Below are positions 10,045 to 21,664 of a stretch of DNA of 64,000 nt, one piece after another. Positions within the stretch are counted from its first letter, which is position 1, and every line of letters starts with the position of its first letter. The stretch covers positions 1-64,000 of the forward strand of contig JAMQCK010000048.1 of assembly GCA_024196135.1 (NCBI GenBank), in the 5' to 3' direction. The notes beneath the pieces are model-generated. The model was not told the DNA's origin and ran no database searches. It saw only the letters and a list, made by a program, of their open reading frames with translations. The DNA is from Pleurotus ostreatus/Saccharomyces cerevisiae fusant. Taxonomy: Eukaryota; Opisthokonta. Position numbers and translations under genes: made by a program.

Positions 10045-10410
10045 GGGTATAGCGGCGGCGAGATCACATGCGCGCTGTCTTTCTAGGAAATATCGCCGGT
10101 GTCGGTGTTCGGCGTGATCAGAGACTTCCGAATATTTCACAGAACGGTAGAGTATCTTTTAAAGCTCACAATTGCGAAGTATCGAGCAAAAAGACTGTAT
10201 ATGTTGTGAGATATAAGCCGGGAGGGTATAGTTCCCGACACATTTTAGAGCACCGAGAGCATTCCCTTGCAAATTCGGTATGTAGATGGGGGTTTTCAAC
10301 AACGCTTTACCGTTCTGTGAAGGTACTGATACGTGCTGAGCGGGTCTAACGCCCTCCTCGGCAATATTTCCTGAAAAGGCACTTCGCAATGGATCTTGCC
10401 GCCATTGTAT
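10045..10410. mobile_element. Foldback or MITE-like element with about 100-bp inverted arms
   Basis: The left arm (about 10050-10155) and the reverse complement of the right arm (about 10405-10300) align with substitutions and small indels. Shared landmarks are GGAAATATCGCCG against GGAAATATTGCCG, and TTCACAGAACGGTA, identical in both. Translated in the same register both arms give GNIA and SQNG motifs, so the similarity is visible at protein level too. The centre (10156-10300) is not palindromic. No transposase and no clear target-site duplication were found, so non-autonomous transposon or simple inverted duplication are both possible. It ends about 150 bp before the start codon at 10557. 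Confidence 0.6.
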
Positions 10411-10447
10411 TGCGCGCTCCCACGAAGTCGATCGCGACTGAATGGGC

Positions 10448-10471
10448 CACGTGGGAGTTTACGGTATATAT
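10448..10471 (+). promoter_or_regulatory. G-box CACGTG and TATA element
   Basis: A palindromic CCACGTGG (core 10448-10453) is followed by TATATAT at 10465-10471, about 90 bp before the ATG at 10557. CACGTG is the usual target of bHLH regulators; its role here is inferred. Confidence 0.45.
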
Positions 10472-10556
10472 GTAGAGCTTGCTCACGGTTACGCGTCTCC
10501 CTCTTCTTACCTCCTCCCACTGCCAGCATCGCGTTCGTACGACCTTCCCTCCCACA

Positions 10557-12072
10557 ATGTCGAATCAGCCGTCCACCTCAGGAGCTCAGGCTGCTGGCAA
10601 CTTCGTCAAGCTTGATCCACGTCCTGCTAAGTGTGAGCTCGCCGGTGCCCATACACGCGCCCCGTCTGACAATATCAGATCGCATCGACCAAGACGATGT
10701 CGAACTGACAGCGGGAGCCTGGTGCGTCATCAGGCCCTACGCATATTTACCGCGTACTGAATGACTGCATTCTACTTAAGGCTCGTTCTTACGGACGCGC
10801 AACGGCTGCCAATGGATCTACGGCACTCAAACGGCGCACATGATGACTCCGGCAGCGAGCCGGAGGATGGTGATGATATGCAGGTGGAGAGCAACGATGG
10901 CGACGACGGGTGCGATCACGCAGTCCGCTATGCGCGCCTGATCGCGCCCGTGGTGAGGTCCGCGCGTGCAGATGCGGCGCGGCGCTCAAGAGGCCCACCG
11001 CGCGCAGATGGCGCCGTTTTTGCGGTGCTGCGCCGCTCACCTGCTGAGCTGGCTGGCCCCCGCATCCGCGAGTACGTCGCCTCAGATACCCCACCCTCGC
11101 GCTTGTTGATTATATCTCGCTCGATCCATATAGCCTAGTCCGATGTCCCGAGTACGTTCTCGTCGACGAAGAAGTCGTTGCTCGATGCGACGAGATAAAG
11201 TGTGAGTCTCTTACTTCAGTCTGTTTGAGTGCCCGACAGCGAGCTGACCTATCGTGCGCCAGGGACCTACTGCGGTCCCGTCGACGTTTCGCACCTCGGT
11301 GAGCTCGGTCTCGCCGTCCGAGACGGGCACCTAGAGGTCGCATTTCCGCCGCTGGACGCCAACGACCAAGTGATTCGCTATAGTATACCAAATACTCAGA
11401 GCGACATAGGCGTAGGTGTCTATCCCGCTCTTCCAGACACTCCCTAACCCATCCCACTCACAGGCAGATCATCAGCGAATATGCGTCGCGGGCCATTGCC
11501 TCCGCGCGCAGCTCTACGATCCGACGCGGAGGGGGCAGTTTAGGTGGTGCGCCGGATGCCACACTCTCCTCCATGTGTGCTGTCTGCAGGCGCAAAGCAT
11601 ACACATCGCCATCTCCTCCTACGCGGACCGCCTGCAGCAGTGGGCCCAGGCCCACTTCGCCTTCCTTCTTCGCGAAGACCGCCCCGCAGAAATTCCCCCT
11701 CGCGTCGACCTCGTCTGGGACGAGGACACGGCCATTGACAGCGACGTTCACGACGCCGCCGGCCGCATCCCGTGGCCGGAAACGACGTGGATTGAGCTGG
11801 CATGCCTGCCCATCCGGCGCAGGACAAATGCCGGGTCTGCCCCGCAGACCATCGAGACGGTCGTCTTGTACGCCATCCGACAGGTCCGCGCCGGGAGGGG
11901 GGAGCAGGCGGTCCCGGACCCGTCCTTCTGGCTGCGTAGCCCGGAGGTGGCTGGCGAGATGGCCCGCGTCCGCGCGGCCAAGTACCTCGTCACGAAGGAG
12001 TTGCGAAGGTTGCGCAGCGGCACCGACTTCCGCCGATTCCTTTGTCTGAAGTGCGGGCGCCAGATTGTCTAG
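10557..12072 (+). CDS. Hypothetical protein with acidic segment and C-terminal Cys/His cluster
   Basis: Six exons fit in phase: 10557-10632, 10679-10721, 10781-11071, 11134-11201, 11263-11411 and 11464-12072, giving about 411 residues. Donors are GTGAGC, GTGCGT, GTACGT, GTGAGT and GTAGGT, with branch-like CTGAC or CTAAC before most acceptors. The start CACAATGTCG has good context. After a Ser/Gln-rich N-terminus come ELTAGAWLVL and an acidic stretch (SGSEPEDGDDMQVESNDGDD). The last exon has a candidate zinc cluster, GHC then WCAGCHTLLHVCC, followed by a long mixed segment ending LCLKCGRQIV, which carries another C-x2-C. I do not recognise the family. The spacing recalls PHD/treble-clef fingers but does not match one clearly. 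The exon 5 to 6 junction is the least certain. Confidence 0.6.
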
Positions 12073-12916
12073 AAGGTGAGTCGAAGTTTGCTTTCAGATG
12101 ATTCTCATCGTACTGACTCGCCAGCAGGACCGGGGAACTGGGTTGAGCGAGGTGCTTTTATTCTTATCTTTGTTTTTCCTCTTCATATCCAGTATCATGT
12201 ACAGCCTACCTGTCTAAAATCAACCCAGATTTTGAGCGATCGTGTGCCTCTGAGGCGTCAGTGATGGACTAGACTACAAGGGGTTGAGTTCCATATCTGA
12301 ACAATGCCTTTACTCCTCTGTCGCTCAATGGCCACGCAAAATGAGGTCGTCGTTGCTCCTCCCACTGATGCTCCTTACTGAAATGCGCGCCTACAACCTC
12401 CATTACTTATCTTTTCGAAGGTGTGCTGCGTCCCTCGAGTGCGCGATGTACGCTCTCGCGACATTTGTCGAGCCGATTTACTGCAGCGCGTCAACGGCCC
12501 CCACTTCCCTCTGTGCGTCTGAATTATATTTCCTGTCTCAGGACAATCCAGCGCAACGCGGCGAATCACCAACGCGACATCAATTTCGAAGAACATACTT
12601 GAGTCGAGAGCGCTTCTGTGTCCCGCCCACTGCCGGATATCTCTCAACTTGAAGGTGAGACGAGCGCGATTGCTTCTTGTAACCAGCCTCCTGATATAAA
12701 GGTTCTGCCATATGCATCGGAAGAAAGCGTCCGCGGAAGCAAAATGGAATCAAATTTGCTTCTGCGAAGGGCGTTCACAAGCACCCGTCTACGCACGCGA
12801 TGGGCGTCGCGTGGACTGCTAGCATGAGATACCCGTCTTTACCGTCACCACTTCCGATGTTTTGACCTTATTATAAGCAAGGGAGAGTGGGATTACTCTT
12901 TGAGGGCAGGATCTGA
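12073..12916. other. No gene seen
   Basis: Downstream ends of two convergent genes and about 600 bp with only short frames. It probably contains both 3' UTRs. Confidence 0.5.
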
Positions 12917-15011
12917 CTACTCTGAAATGGTGTGGCCAGCCCTGCTAGGCAGGAAAGTATCTAAGCCAAGAACAAAAGGCAGGAGCCGCTGCACGCGCCG
13001 TCTGCCGAGGCTCATGACGACTTCGACGGCTACGGCGTCGGGAGAGAAGAGTGGGTGGGCATATTCTCCAACGCCGCGGGTGTAGACCTTCTCGCGCAGG
13101 TTCGGGATGGCGTCCGTTAGATCGCAGAGGACGACAAACTGTTCGCGGGCCGGGCCCTCGCCCTGTTGAGTGCTCTGCTCGAGCTTCGAGCTGCTGCGTA
13201 CCCTGAGAATTCGGGCCATCTCCGTCGCGATGCGCCGCCTTGCGCTGTTCGCGACTTGCTCGTGCGCGAGGGAGCAAATGAACATGAGGTCGACAATAGA
13301 GAGGGCGCCTGTGTAATGATGATGTGTGGTGTGCGGGACACATTTTGTAAGGAGGCATGAGTATAAGTTACGGTGAACGGGTGATAATTAAATGAGGTAT
13401 AAGCACGGCTATCGGGGTAAAGGGAAGGCGAGCAATGGAAAAAGGTATTCGCGGGAGAAGCATAACCGTGCAGTAGAGATATGAACAGTTGATAGAAGGA
13501 CGTACCGTTGAGGCCCCATACTCCATTGTCTGCGCAGCACGTTTCGCAGTGTTGCTCCTCCCAATGCATCCGTTGGCAGCTCCCCGAGCAGAATGCAGCG
13601 TCGCCGCAGGGGCATATCTTAGCCGTACAATTGTGAGGTCCCTGCAGGCCATCAGCGCTTGTCAAGTGTATTCTGCGAAGGCGCCCACCTGCAAGTTATA
13701 GCAAGTGAGGCGGCTCTGCCACTCCCCACTTCTGCGGTGTGCTTCGTAACGACGCGCGTAGATCTGGTACGCTTGCACAACGTCGCGCCAGAAGAGCTCT
13801 GGCCGCGGCGTGATGTTGTGAATCGCGGGCGGGTGCGGGTGTCGCCGACGAAAAGCGCGCAGAACCCGCGCATGCGCCATTCCCGCAGCCAGTCGCTGCG
13901 CGAGGGGTTGGTAGTCGTACAGCACGTTCGAACGGTCCAGCGAGTACAAGATGTCGAAGATGCCGCCCGCAATGGCGCGCACCAGCGTGTAGTTACTCCT
14001 GGCGACCGCGCACATGTTGTCGATGAGCTGCGTCGCCCAGTAGGCCCCAGCGTGCGTGTCTGGGTTGCGCAGGCAGGTCTGCGCGGCGGAGAGAACAGAG
14101 GTGATGACCGCAGACGGTATTTTCGACGGCTGCAGGTCCGCTTGCTTGACGAGTTCGGCGAGCAGTGCGAAGTGCTTCGTCCACGTCTGAGGGCCAGCGA
14201 CGGGGCCCATGTTGAGGTTGCAGAGAAAGTCTGTTTGCACGGGAATGGCGCTGTAAAGGTTCACCTCCGTCACGCCAGCCGCCTGGAGGCTGCGGCGGAA
14301 GAGCGCACGATCCGCGGCATTGGGCTTGTTCCCCTCGTACGCCAGCATGTTTTGGATGTAGAAGAGGATCCCAACGAGTCCGAACGCCAGATTGGAGAAG
14401 TCGGAGCTACCCTTGGGGCGCGGCGGCGCGCGCGCCTCCTCGGCCTGCGCACCCGCGATGTAGCGCGGGAAGCCGAGCCAGAGTTCGAGCGCTTGCACGA
14501 CGATGTCCGGATACGCGTGCAGGAGCGGCTTCGCGTTTTTCATGTCAGATTCCAGGATAGTGAGGTACACCTGGATGATGCCCGCGATCTCGCGTCCTGT
14601 CTCGCGCGTACCGGTGGGATCAACCATCTGGCCGCGCTCTGGGTGGAAGAGCGTAGCCCATGCGATCATCCGCGGGGTAAGGCGGCGTAGGAGGGGAGCC
14701 AGGCTTTGGCCCTCGGGGCGTTCTGCGACCGCCCAACCGCGCTCGAAGGCGCCGAATGTTTGACAGACGATGTTGATGTGGTTTGAGTTGTATATGTTGA
14801 GCCCCGGTGGTGGGTCGTGGGCGACGGCGCGAAATGCATGATCGAATCCAGCTTTTACTTTCTCGAGTACAGAGGCATAGTTTGCGCCTGGATCAAAGGG
14901 TTGGTCGCCGGAGAGCTGCTCGATAAGATGGCGCATTGCGCGCACGTCATCGTAGTTTCGATGATGGTGCGGGTCAGAACAATGCTTGTGGTGATGGTCT
15001 GAGCAGCTCAT
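12917..15011 (-). CDS. MYND-type zinc finger protein
   Basis: Three exons fit in phase: 15011-13689, 13641-13506 and 13308-12917, about 616 residues. The introns are 47 nt (CAG/GTGGGC to CTGCAG) and 197 nt (GTACGT to TTACACAG). The N-terminus is His-rich (HHHKHCSDPHHH) and followed by about 400 helical residues. The MYND finger spans the first intron and contains NCTAKICPCGDAAFCSGSCQ followed by RMHW and EEQHCETC, giving the C-x-C, CxxxC and HxxxC ligands of the family. It is placed near the middle, not at an end, and is followed by an alpha-helical tail. MYND fingers bind proline-rich peptides in other proteins; the target here is unknown. A long antisense open frame covers exon 1 and is considered a shadow. 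Confidence 0.85.
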
Positions 15012-17952
15012 TTGCGTGATTCAGGTGAATTATCAAGTTTCAAAGCAAGTTCGTGGCCAGTGGTTGTCGAAAAGGCCGTGTTATCTCGAGCAGAGTCATT
15101 TGCGAGATAGTACGATCATTGTTTGCTCTTGATTGGTCCGGATCAGTTCCGAATCGACCTTTCCCGTTTGGGCGTTGCCTTGTTGCGTCCCAATCCTCAC
15201 ATACCTGCAGCCGTTTACGCAGCTCACGTCACATTGGAAGCTAGTATCCTCTGGTAAGAGCCTCAGTAAGATTTCCGAATGCTTTCTTCCGCCCTCTGAC
15301 CTCATCCTGAAAATCACGACAGGGCTCATTGGGCTTCGGTGGCGGGCACCCCTAATCTGACGTCCTCATCTCCTGTACGGGCATGTTTCCTTGGGCTGAG
15401 GGTACAAATAAATACCTCACTTGGCTCTGCCACCTACAACGTGGCTGCAAGAAAATTTCATTCCTCCCAGCTCGACATCTCTTCTATTCCATGCCGCTTC
15501 CGGATTTGGATGCAGCAAATGACAACCAAGAGAGGAACACCGTGCGAATTCCTGCCCGCAACAAGAGCCGTTTGAGTGAGAAGGTCCATACTCGTCGATG
15601 GACAGGATACATCCGAACTACGAATACTCAGACCGGAGGTAAGTCGGCATGTACAGACAATACCAGTACACGCCGCCCACCATTCTCGCAACCTTCCCTC
15701 GACGTACCGCTGCAGCTATACCGGCATACCATTCGCACGTGGATCCGCTACCGATTCCGCCTTCCACATTGACGACGCCAAGATTCCACGCACTATCTCG
15801 ATTTGGGATCTCTCCGCGAATGGCGTAGCCCGAATGCGCGCGAGCGTGTGGTCGCAGTGCTTCATCTTGGCGATCCACGAGCGCCGCACGCGAAGACGAA
15901 CCGGTTGATACGCTCGGCGACGAAGGTAGTGAGACAGCGACAACGAGGTCCTATCGGTACACACTCGAGCCGAGACCTCCGGGGCGCCAGGCATCCTGTC
16001 ATACGAATCGACGGCGCTTCCCGTTCAGCCGCCGACTCGTCAAGCTTCCGCCTCCTAGAGCGCGACAACGTCAGGCCCAGCATCTTCCACCGCGAAGGCG
16101 CAGGTGTATGGAGGCGTTGGCGAGAACGCCATCCGTTGGCAACATGTGGCGGCCGCGGGCCTGGCACGAGCTACCGCGCGCGACAAGTTACCACGAGCGA
16201 CGAACTCAGCAGGGGCCGCCGGCCGCGACGAGGATGAGCATGAGCGCGACGGGCTACCGGACCTCCGAGGGCCGTAGGTCTCGTCATACGGCATCCCTGC
16301 CCAGCGTCTACACTCAGGAGCGCGGACGGCGTAAGCGCTCAGCCACGCGGGCAGCTCGAGCCGCATTCAAACGCGGGAGACGTGACCGTCCGCAACTCGA
16401 CGTCGCGACCGTATTAGCTGGATCGCGCTCGGCTGTGCCGGGGTGCAGTGGCAGAAGTGGGTACGCGGGACGCGGCGCGCGAGGCGATCACCGTTGCTCC
16501 TGCCGTGAGCTCGACGACAACGAGAAAGTCATGGCTAACGAGACAGCCAATGAGGCGGTGGATGAGGCCGCTGAAGGCGCATAGCAGTTGATCATTGACG
16601 AGCCGGGCACGCAGACGATAAGACGATGAACGTAGATGATTAGCGCGGATGGCGCATTGTGGCCGACGCTGTCGTGGCAGAAGAGGAGCACAGCCAGCCA
16701 GTGGCCGCGAACGTCGTGCGACGTGCACGCGGTCGGGATGGCGAGGTCTTCGCAGTCGACGACGACGCTGACGAGCGCGTCGTCAAGCAGCCAAAGCTGG
16801 GGGTTCGATCACAGCGTGACCGTCGTCAATGTCGTACGGCGGCGACACCCTCGCGCGGACGATTGCGAACGTCGCGCGACTCCGGAATCCCACCCGCCCT
16901 TCTCGCCTTGTCATTTTCACTGCGCGTGAGAGCTTCGAAGGCCAAAGGAAACCTCGCTGTCGTGTGGTTCGACGACCAAGCTACGCCAAACTTGCGGCGA
17001 CGGACAGGTGAACGACGAGAAGCCGCCCGGAGTCATGGAGGGGTGGGGTGGTGATCGAGAGCGCTTTCAGCGAGGAGCTTGTTCCCATTCTTACTGTGTC
17101 GAAAGACTGTACTGAAGGCTGCAAATCAGAGGTGCAGCTGAATGGATGATCATACCGACGCACCTCCGCACGACGGCGCGAAGCACGCGTACAAGGAGCC
17201 GACTCTCCTACTCCAAGGCCACAGAATTAAGTCAAGAATGCATACGGGGTGCTTGACGAGCGAGGGTTCCGTCAGCTGCGATCCTATCAAAGCAGGTTAG
17301 CGTCCAAACAATGATCTTGACTGACTCGAGAGGGACGAAGTTCGATCGAGGTCAGATACCATTGTAGAACCAGTCACGAGGAGCTCACTCTGGCACAAAC
17401 ACCGGAGGGCTCACTTCATTGTGTTCAAAACGTCTACATCATGTCATGCGAGGTGGGGGAGGAGGCGATGGGGCTTGGACGGGACAGGCAAGTGCGCGAG
17501 TACTCACGAGATGTCCATTCTCATGCTGAGATCATGCTCCTATCGTCGCGTAGCGAAAGTGTTCGTCGCCGATGTGGATATGCAGCAAAGGTTGGGAAGT
17601 AGATGTCGACGTGGTGGTGAACCACGAGATGAGCGCAGCCGGCCCTCAAGTGCTCATCCGGGCCGACTTTTCCGGAACGCCGGCTGTCGTTCGTGCTCTC
17701 TCCTGAACTATATACTCTCCTGAAAGCGATCCATCTGTGACATGCAGGAATATCTCATCACTGCGAATATAACACCGTAAAGCTTTCGATTTCTCCTTTG
17801 CGCTGGCAACGTCTCTCTAGCAGCATGGACCCGCCACTTATAAGTCGCGCTCTGCATGCTCTACTTGCCATCAGGGCTGGAACAGCAAGATATGATTATG
17901 GGCCGAAAGGTAATAGAGCGGGGCACATCATCATCGCATCCTTTTGTAGACA
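15012..17952. other. Gene-poor stretch, nothing supportable
   Basis: Nearly 3 kb in which both strands have only interrupted frames of 60-160 codons. The part at 15.8-16.6 kb is GC-rich and open in several frames at once, which reflects composition. I see no transposase, polymerase or domain motif. Degenerated genes cannot be excluded. Confidence 0.45.
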
Positions 17953-19515
17953 TCAATCGGGCTTGTATAAATCTCTGTCACAAATGAGCGCGTGAAGATG
18001 AGCACTCGAAGCCAAAAAAAATACGTACCATTCTGACCATTCTGAAGTTTCGTCACTATCGAAGACATAGGTCTCGGCGACGGTCGCCTCGTCCGGATCC
18101 CCCAGTAGTATGGCGGTATCTGTCCCGCAGATATACCTGCTCCACCTTCTCGAACCGTACACGTCGCGCAGCGCGGCCTTATGCTCCGGTGTTGGCAGGC
18201 TCTCCAGAGACAGAATACGCAAATTCGGTAAAGCTGGTTGTGTATTCTCGCAGAGAATCAGATAACGCACAAGATCGAGGGGGATTGGGGAATCGGTGAT
18301 ATGCAGCTCTTCGAGGCGATCCAGTCTTCCCAAGCACTGTTGCAGTATTTGCGTCTCCTCGTCACCTAGCTCTGGCATGTAGACTATGACGAGATGAGTG
18401 AGATGTGACGTGGAAGGATTGTTGTTATCCATGAACCTCGTGAGCAACTCCACGAAGAACGCCTGGGGATCCTCGAGAGTGAGCTGTTTGATTGTGGGTG
18501 CGTTGATGTACATGAGCAGTATACAGCCATCCTGGCGAAGGGAAAGGCTTTTCAAAGCAGGCATCGATAGAGGCATCGACCATCCGATGTTTTCAGCATG
18601 ATTCCCAAGTACCACGAATAGGTGCTGCAGAGTGCTCCCGCACTGACTCAGCAAGCCCACGACATCGAAGGATATTATTCCCGGCAGCCACACAGAAAGC
18701 ATGAGAGATGTGAGCCTAGTCGGCATACGGAAGGCGAGGGCCTGGCTGACTCCGAACTGGTTCGTGAGGTGGAGTCTCAAGGAGCGGATGCGCGGCATGG
18801 CGAGGAAGTCCATGACCTCGCGGTCCGCCGGATGAGCACAGCCCGAGCTATGGACGGTCAATTCCTCGAGATTAGAGGCCTCTACGCGCGTCTCGGCAGG
18901 GTCCCTAACGCGAACGGGAGAGTGCAGCGTTGCAACCCGCCATCTGCGCGCATGCGTAGCAGGCTGGGCCACGAATAGCTCCGTTGTCATCGTGCTGGGG
19001 CAGTACGCGATGAGCGGCCGGACGCCAGTAAGCGGGATGATTTCATCGAGGTACGTATTCCATTGGCGCCCTCTCTCAGCGACAAGAAAGGTCCAGAGCA
19101 ACGGCGTTCCGCGAGCCACGCGACGCCAGACAGCGATGATGCTCGCAAGCTTGCATGCCATCGCGAGCTGCGATGTATGCGAAAACCATGTTTTCGACGC
19201 CGACTTTGTCACGTAGACAAATATCTCCGAGAGCAGTTCCGGGAAGAGGCGATGTACCGGTGCGCAGAGAGAGCGGTGGATGTCCATCTGAGCAGTGATC
19301 TTCTTTCGCACAGCGACCAGATCGTTCAGTTTACGCGGTACGTCGACAACGCCAGCGATCTCCAAGTCCAAGAACTCAAGCTCGTCCTCAAGAAGCGCCG
19401 TATGGTCTTGGATTTTCTGTAGGCGCTCGGGAGATAGCTCGAGGCCGTCGCGCTGCAATCCCAGGTTTGCGACTTCGGCAGCGCGCTTGAGCGCGGTATC
19501 AATACGTTCCAGCAT
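17953..19515 (-). CDS. F-box-like / LRR protein
   Basis: One long exon encodes 520 residues from the ATG at 19515 (MLERIDTALKRAAEVANLGL). The frame is open further upstream but without an ATG. A strong donor (GTGAGTGC) at about 19575 and acceptor CCCACAG just before the ATG suggest a 5' UTR intron. The N-terminal helical region is followed by an F-box-like motif (VHRLFPELLSEIF) and the usual trailing W..VA..TPLLW pattern. Then come about 350 residues with Leu-rich spacing (LHLTNQF, LEELHITDSPIPLDLV). Such proteins normally bind Skp1 through the F-box and recruit targets for SCF ubiquitin ligase. It is intact, unlike two of its neighbours, and is tail-to-tail with nothing recognisable on its 3' side. 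Confidence 0.8.
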   Translation of the reverse strand: MLERIDTALKRAAEVANLGLQRDGLELSPERLQKIQDHTALLEDELEFLDLEIAGVVDVPRKLNDLVAVRKKITAQMDIHRSLCAPVHRLFPELLSEIFVYVTKSASKTWFSHTSQLAMACKLASIIAVWRRVARGTPLLWTFLVAERGRQWNTYLDEIIPLTGVRPLIAYCPSTMTTELFVAQPATHARRWRVATLHSPVRVRDPAETRVEASNLEELTVHSSGCAHPADREVMDFLAMPRIRSLRLHLTNQFGVSQALAFRMPTRLTSLMLSVWLPGIISFDVVGLLSQCGSTLQHLFVVLGNHAENIGWSMPLSMPALKSLSLRQDGCILLMYINAPTIKQLTLEDPQAFFVELLTRFMDNNNPSTSHLTHLVIVYMPELGDEETQILQQCLGRLDRLEELHITDSPIPLDLVRYLILCENTQPALPNLRILSLESLPTPEHKAALRDVYGSRRWSRYICGTDTAILLGDPDEATVAETYVFDSDETSEWSEWYVFFLASSAHLHALICDRDLYKPD

Positions 19516-19849
19516 ATCTGTGGGAATGCTGGTGTGAGTTCTGAGCGCGGCTGATAGCCCAGCGCGCACTCACGTTCAGCTCGGTAACGAAGACAAAGGC
19601 GGTACCTCCTGAGAAACACGCTGCAGTGCAGACGGCCCGTCGGCGGCGAAGCGGCCCGATATCAATCGTGACTCTCACGTGAGTCAATGTTCGACTTGCG
19701 CGAGTGCAAGTCCAATCCCTGGAAGAAGAGGTAAACGAATCAAGATAATGAGATGAAGGTCGATACATTGCAAGAGGTACATACACGCATACCAGTATAC
19801 TCACGCTACGACAGCCATGCCCCATGGCCTCCAGCCCCTACTAGTACCC

Positions 19850-21664
19850 TCACGCCGGCACAACTTCCAACACCGGGACCAGCCATTCTCCACAGACGCG
19901 CGCTACCTGCCTGGATTGAAGCGTGGCGTGCCAGTATCCCCCATATTCCGACGGCCTGCCGTCCACCCTGAGCGCTACTAAAGAAGGCAACATCGGTTTT
20001 GGCGCCTCTCCGGCGCCAGGCGGCGCGCACTTCGTATACGGCTCGTCGGGGCCATAATCATTTCCCGTCACTCCTTCTAGAGCTGCCTCTTCACGACGCA
20101 CCCCTTCGCCTTGTCCCGCCAGCCCGCGTCTTGGATTGAGGGGACGCGCATCTCGCGACGCGCTCACTTGCGCACCAAGACACATCATCCTCCCTGATAG
20201 GATGAGCGAGAAAGAGGACTTGCGCGCTGGCGACAGACCACCGCGCAGATAGAGCTCCCGTAACCCGTCCATCTGCTCCAAGCACTGATACACCGCATCA
20301 TAATCCCAAGGACGGATCGCGGTCAGCGTCGCCTTGCGCAGGGATGCGATCGCGTTTCCTGGGAGGGCGGCGAAGGCGGCGAGCGAGACGAAAGGGATCG
20401 CCTCGGCCTCCGTTAAGGAAAGCTCATCTAGTGAGGGGGCGATGATGAACGGGAGGATGTCGCCAGCGGTTTGGCTGAGGTCGAGGGTGCGAAGCGCGGG
20501 GAAAGGTGTCGGCTCCGCGGTGTGGTCCAGATGGGTGAGAGGGACGAAGAGGTCCGTGTGGAGCGTCATGGAGACCAACGAGTCGGTAAATGGGGCCAGG
20601 CCGAGCATGAAGTCGTCCTTCGACAGACGTGCAAGAGGCAGATTGACCGAAAGATGGGTAAGGCGCTCGAATTGCGGGATCTGGAAGGTCATGAATTCGT
20701 CCTCTTCCTCATCCTCGTCCCATGTGATAGATTCCGACGAGACATCGAGTCGCTCGAGTCGTAGGGCATCCTCGAGAAACAGAAGGACTTCGTCGAACTC
20801 CACGACTGAGGGCCAAGTATCGTAGAATGTCAGGCTCACTTCGCGGAGTGCGGGAAGAGCGACGAGAGGCAGCTGCGCGAAGGTGCGCACACGGCCGCTT
20901 AGCTTGAGCGACCCCCAGCGCGCCGCGTGAGGTTGCAGCTGATCCAGCAGACGCAGTAGTACTCTGTCCTCTGGGTCATCGCAGTCATGATGTATGGTGA
21001 TAGGCGCGGTCCTGGACAGCGCGACGAGGTCGGCGTTGATGACTTCTGGCATCCGCGAGCAGCGCTTGGACGTGAAGTGCGTCCATAAGGCTGGCGTATC
21101 TCGCGCGACCTCGCGCCATACAAAGCACACATGTGCCAGTCGCGCCATGAAGTGTGCGCAGGCAGACCGATCATCGTGCAGTGCCTTATAATGCAGGAAG
21201 ATGTCCGACAGCAGCTCGGGCGGAAGACGCCACACCGGAGCGATGAGAGACCTATGCAGCCCCAGTTGGCGTAGAAGACGTCTCCGAATGGTAGACAAGT
21301 CGTGGTTTTGCGTGGCGAAAGTTTGTTCGACGGAAGCGGCAATTCTTTTTTTGACGACGCTTATGCGTTCGATTTGAGCGGCGAGCACAGGCGCGAGTCC
21401 TTGAATGCTGCGAATTGCATCAGGCGAGAGAGTAGGCCTGCACCGCTGCAGGTCAGAATCAACGAGAGACTGTGCAAGTTCGAGCAGAGTAGACGCATCC
21501 GCGAGCACAGTGGCGCCGTCCAAGCTGGGTGCGTCTTCATGCAAGTCGGTCCGGCGCGCTTCCGGACGCACCCCACCATAGTCAGATATTCTAGTCTAAA
21601 CTTATGTTTGAGCATACCAGCAGATTATGATGAATGCGACCCTACACACCTGGATATAGCCCAT
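19850..21664 (-). CDS. F-box / LRR protein with a five-codon first exon
   Basis: The long exon (21595-19850) has no ATG at its beginning. The ATG lies in a tiny first exon (21664-21650, MGYIQ) joined over a 54-nt intron with donor GTGTGT and acceptor AGTTTAG. The protein is then 586 residues. The F-box motif is WRLPPELLSDIFLHYKALHDD, followed by VWREVARDTPALW. The remainder is LRR-like with an acidic insert (WDEDEEEDEF). It ends ARVCGEWLVPVLEVVPA, closely matching the end of the gene at 25670-27425, with which it also shares the mini-exon. It is a presumed SCF substrate adaptor. The first exon is inferred from conservation between the two paralogues. Confidence 0.8.

Noticed and set aside
13659..14690. 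343-codon plus-strand frame opposite the MYND gene
   Set aside because: It mirrors GC-rich codons of the minus-strand exon, which has matching introns and a recognised finger.
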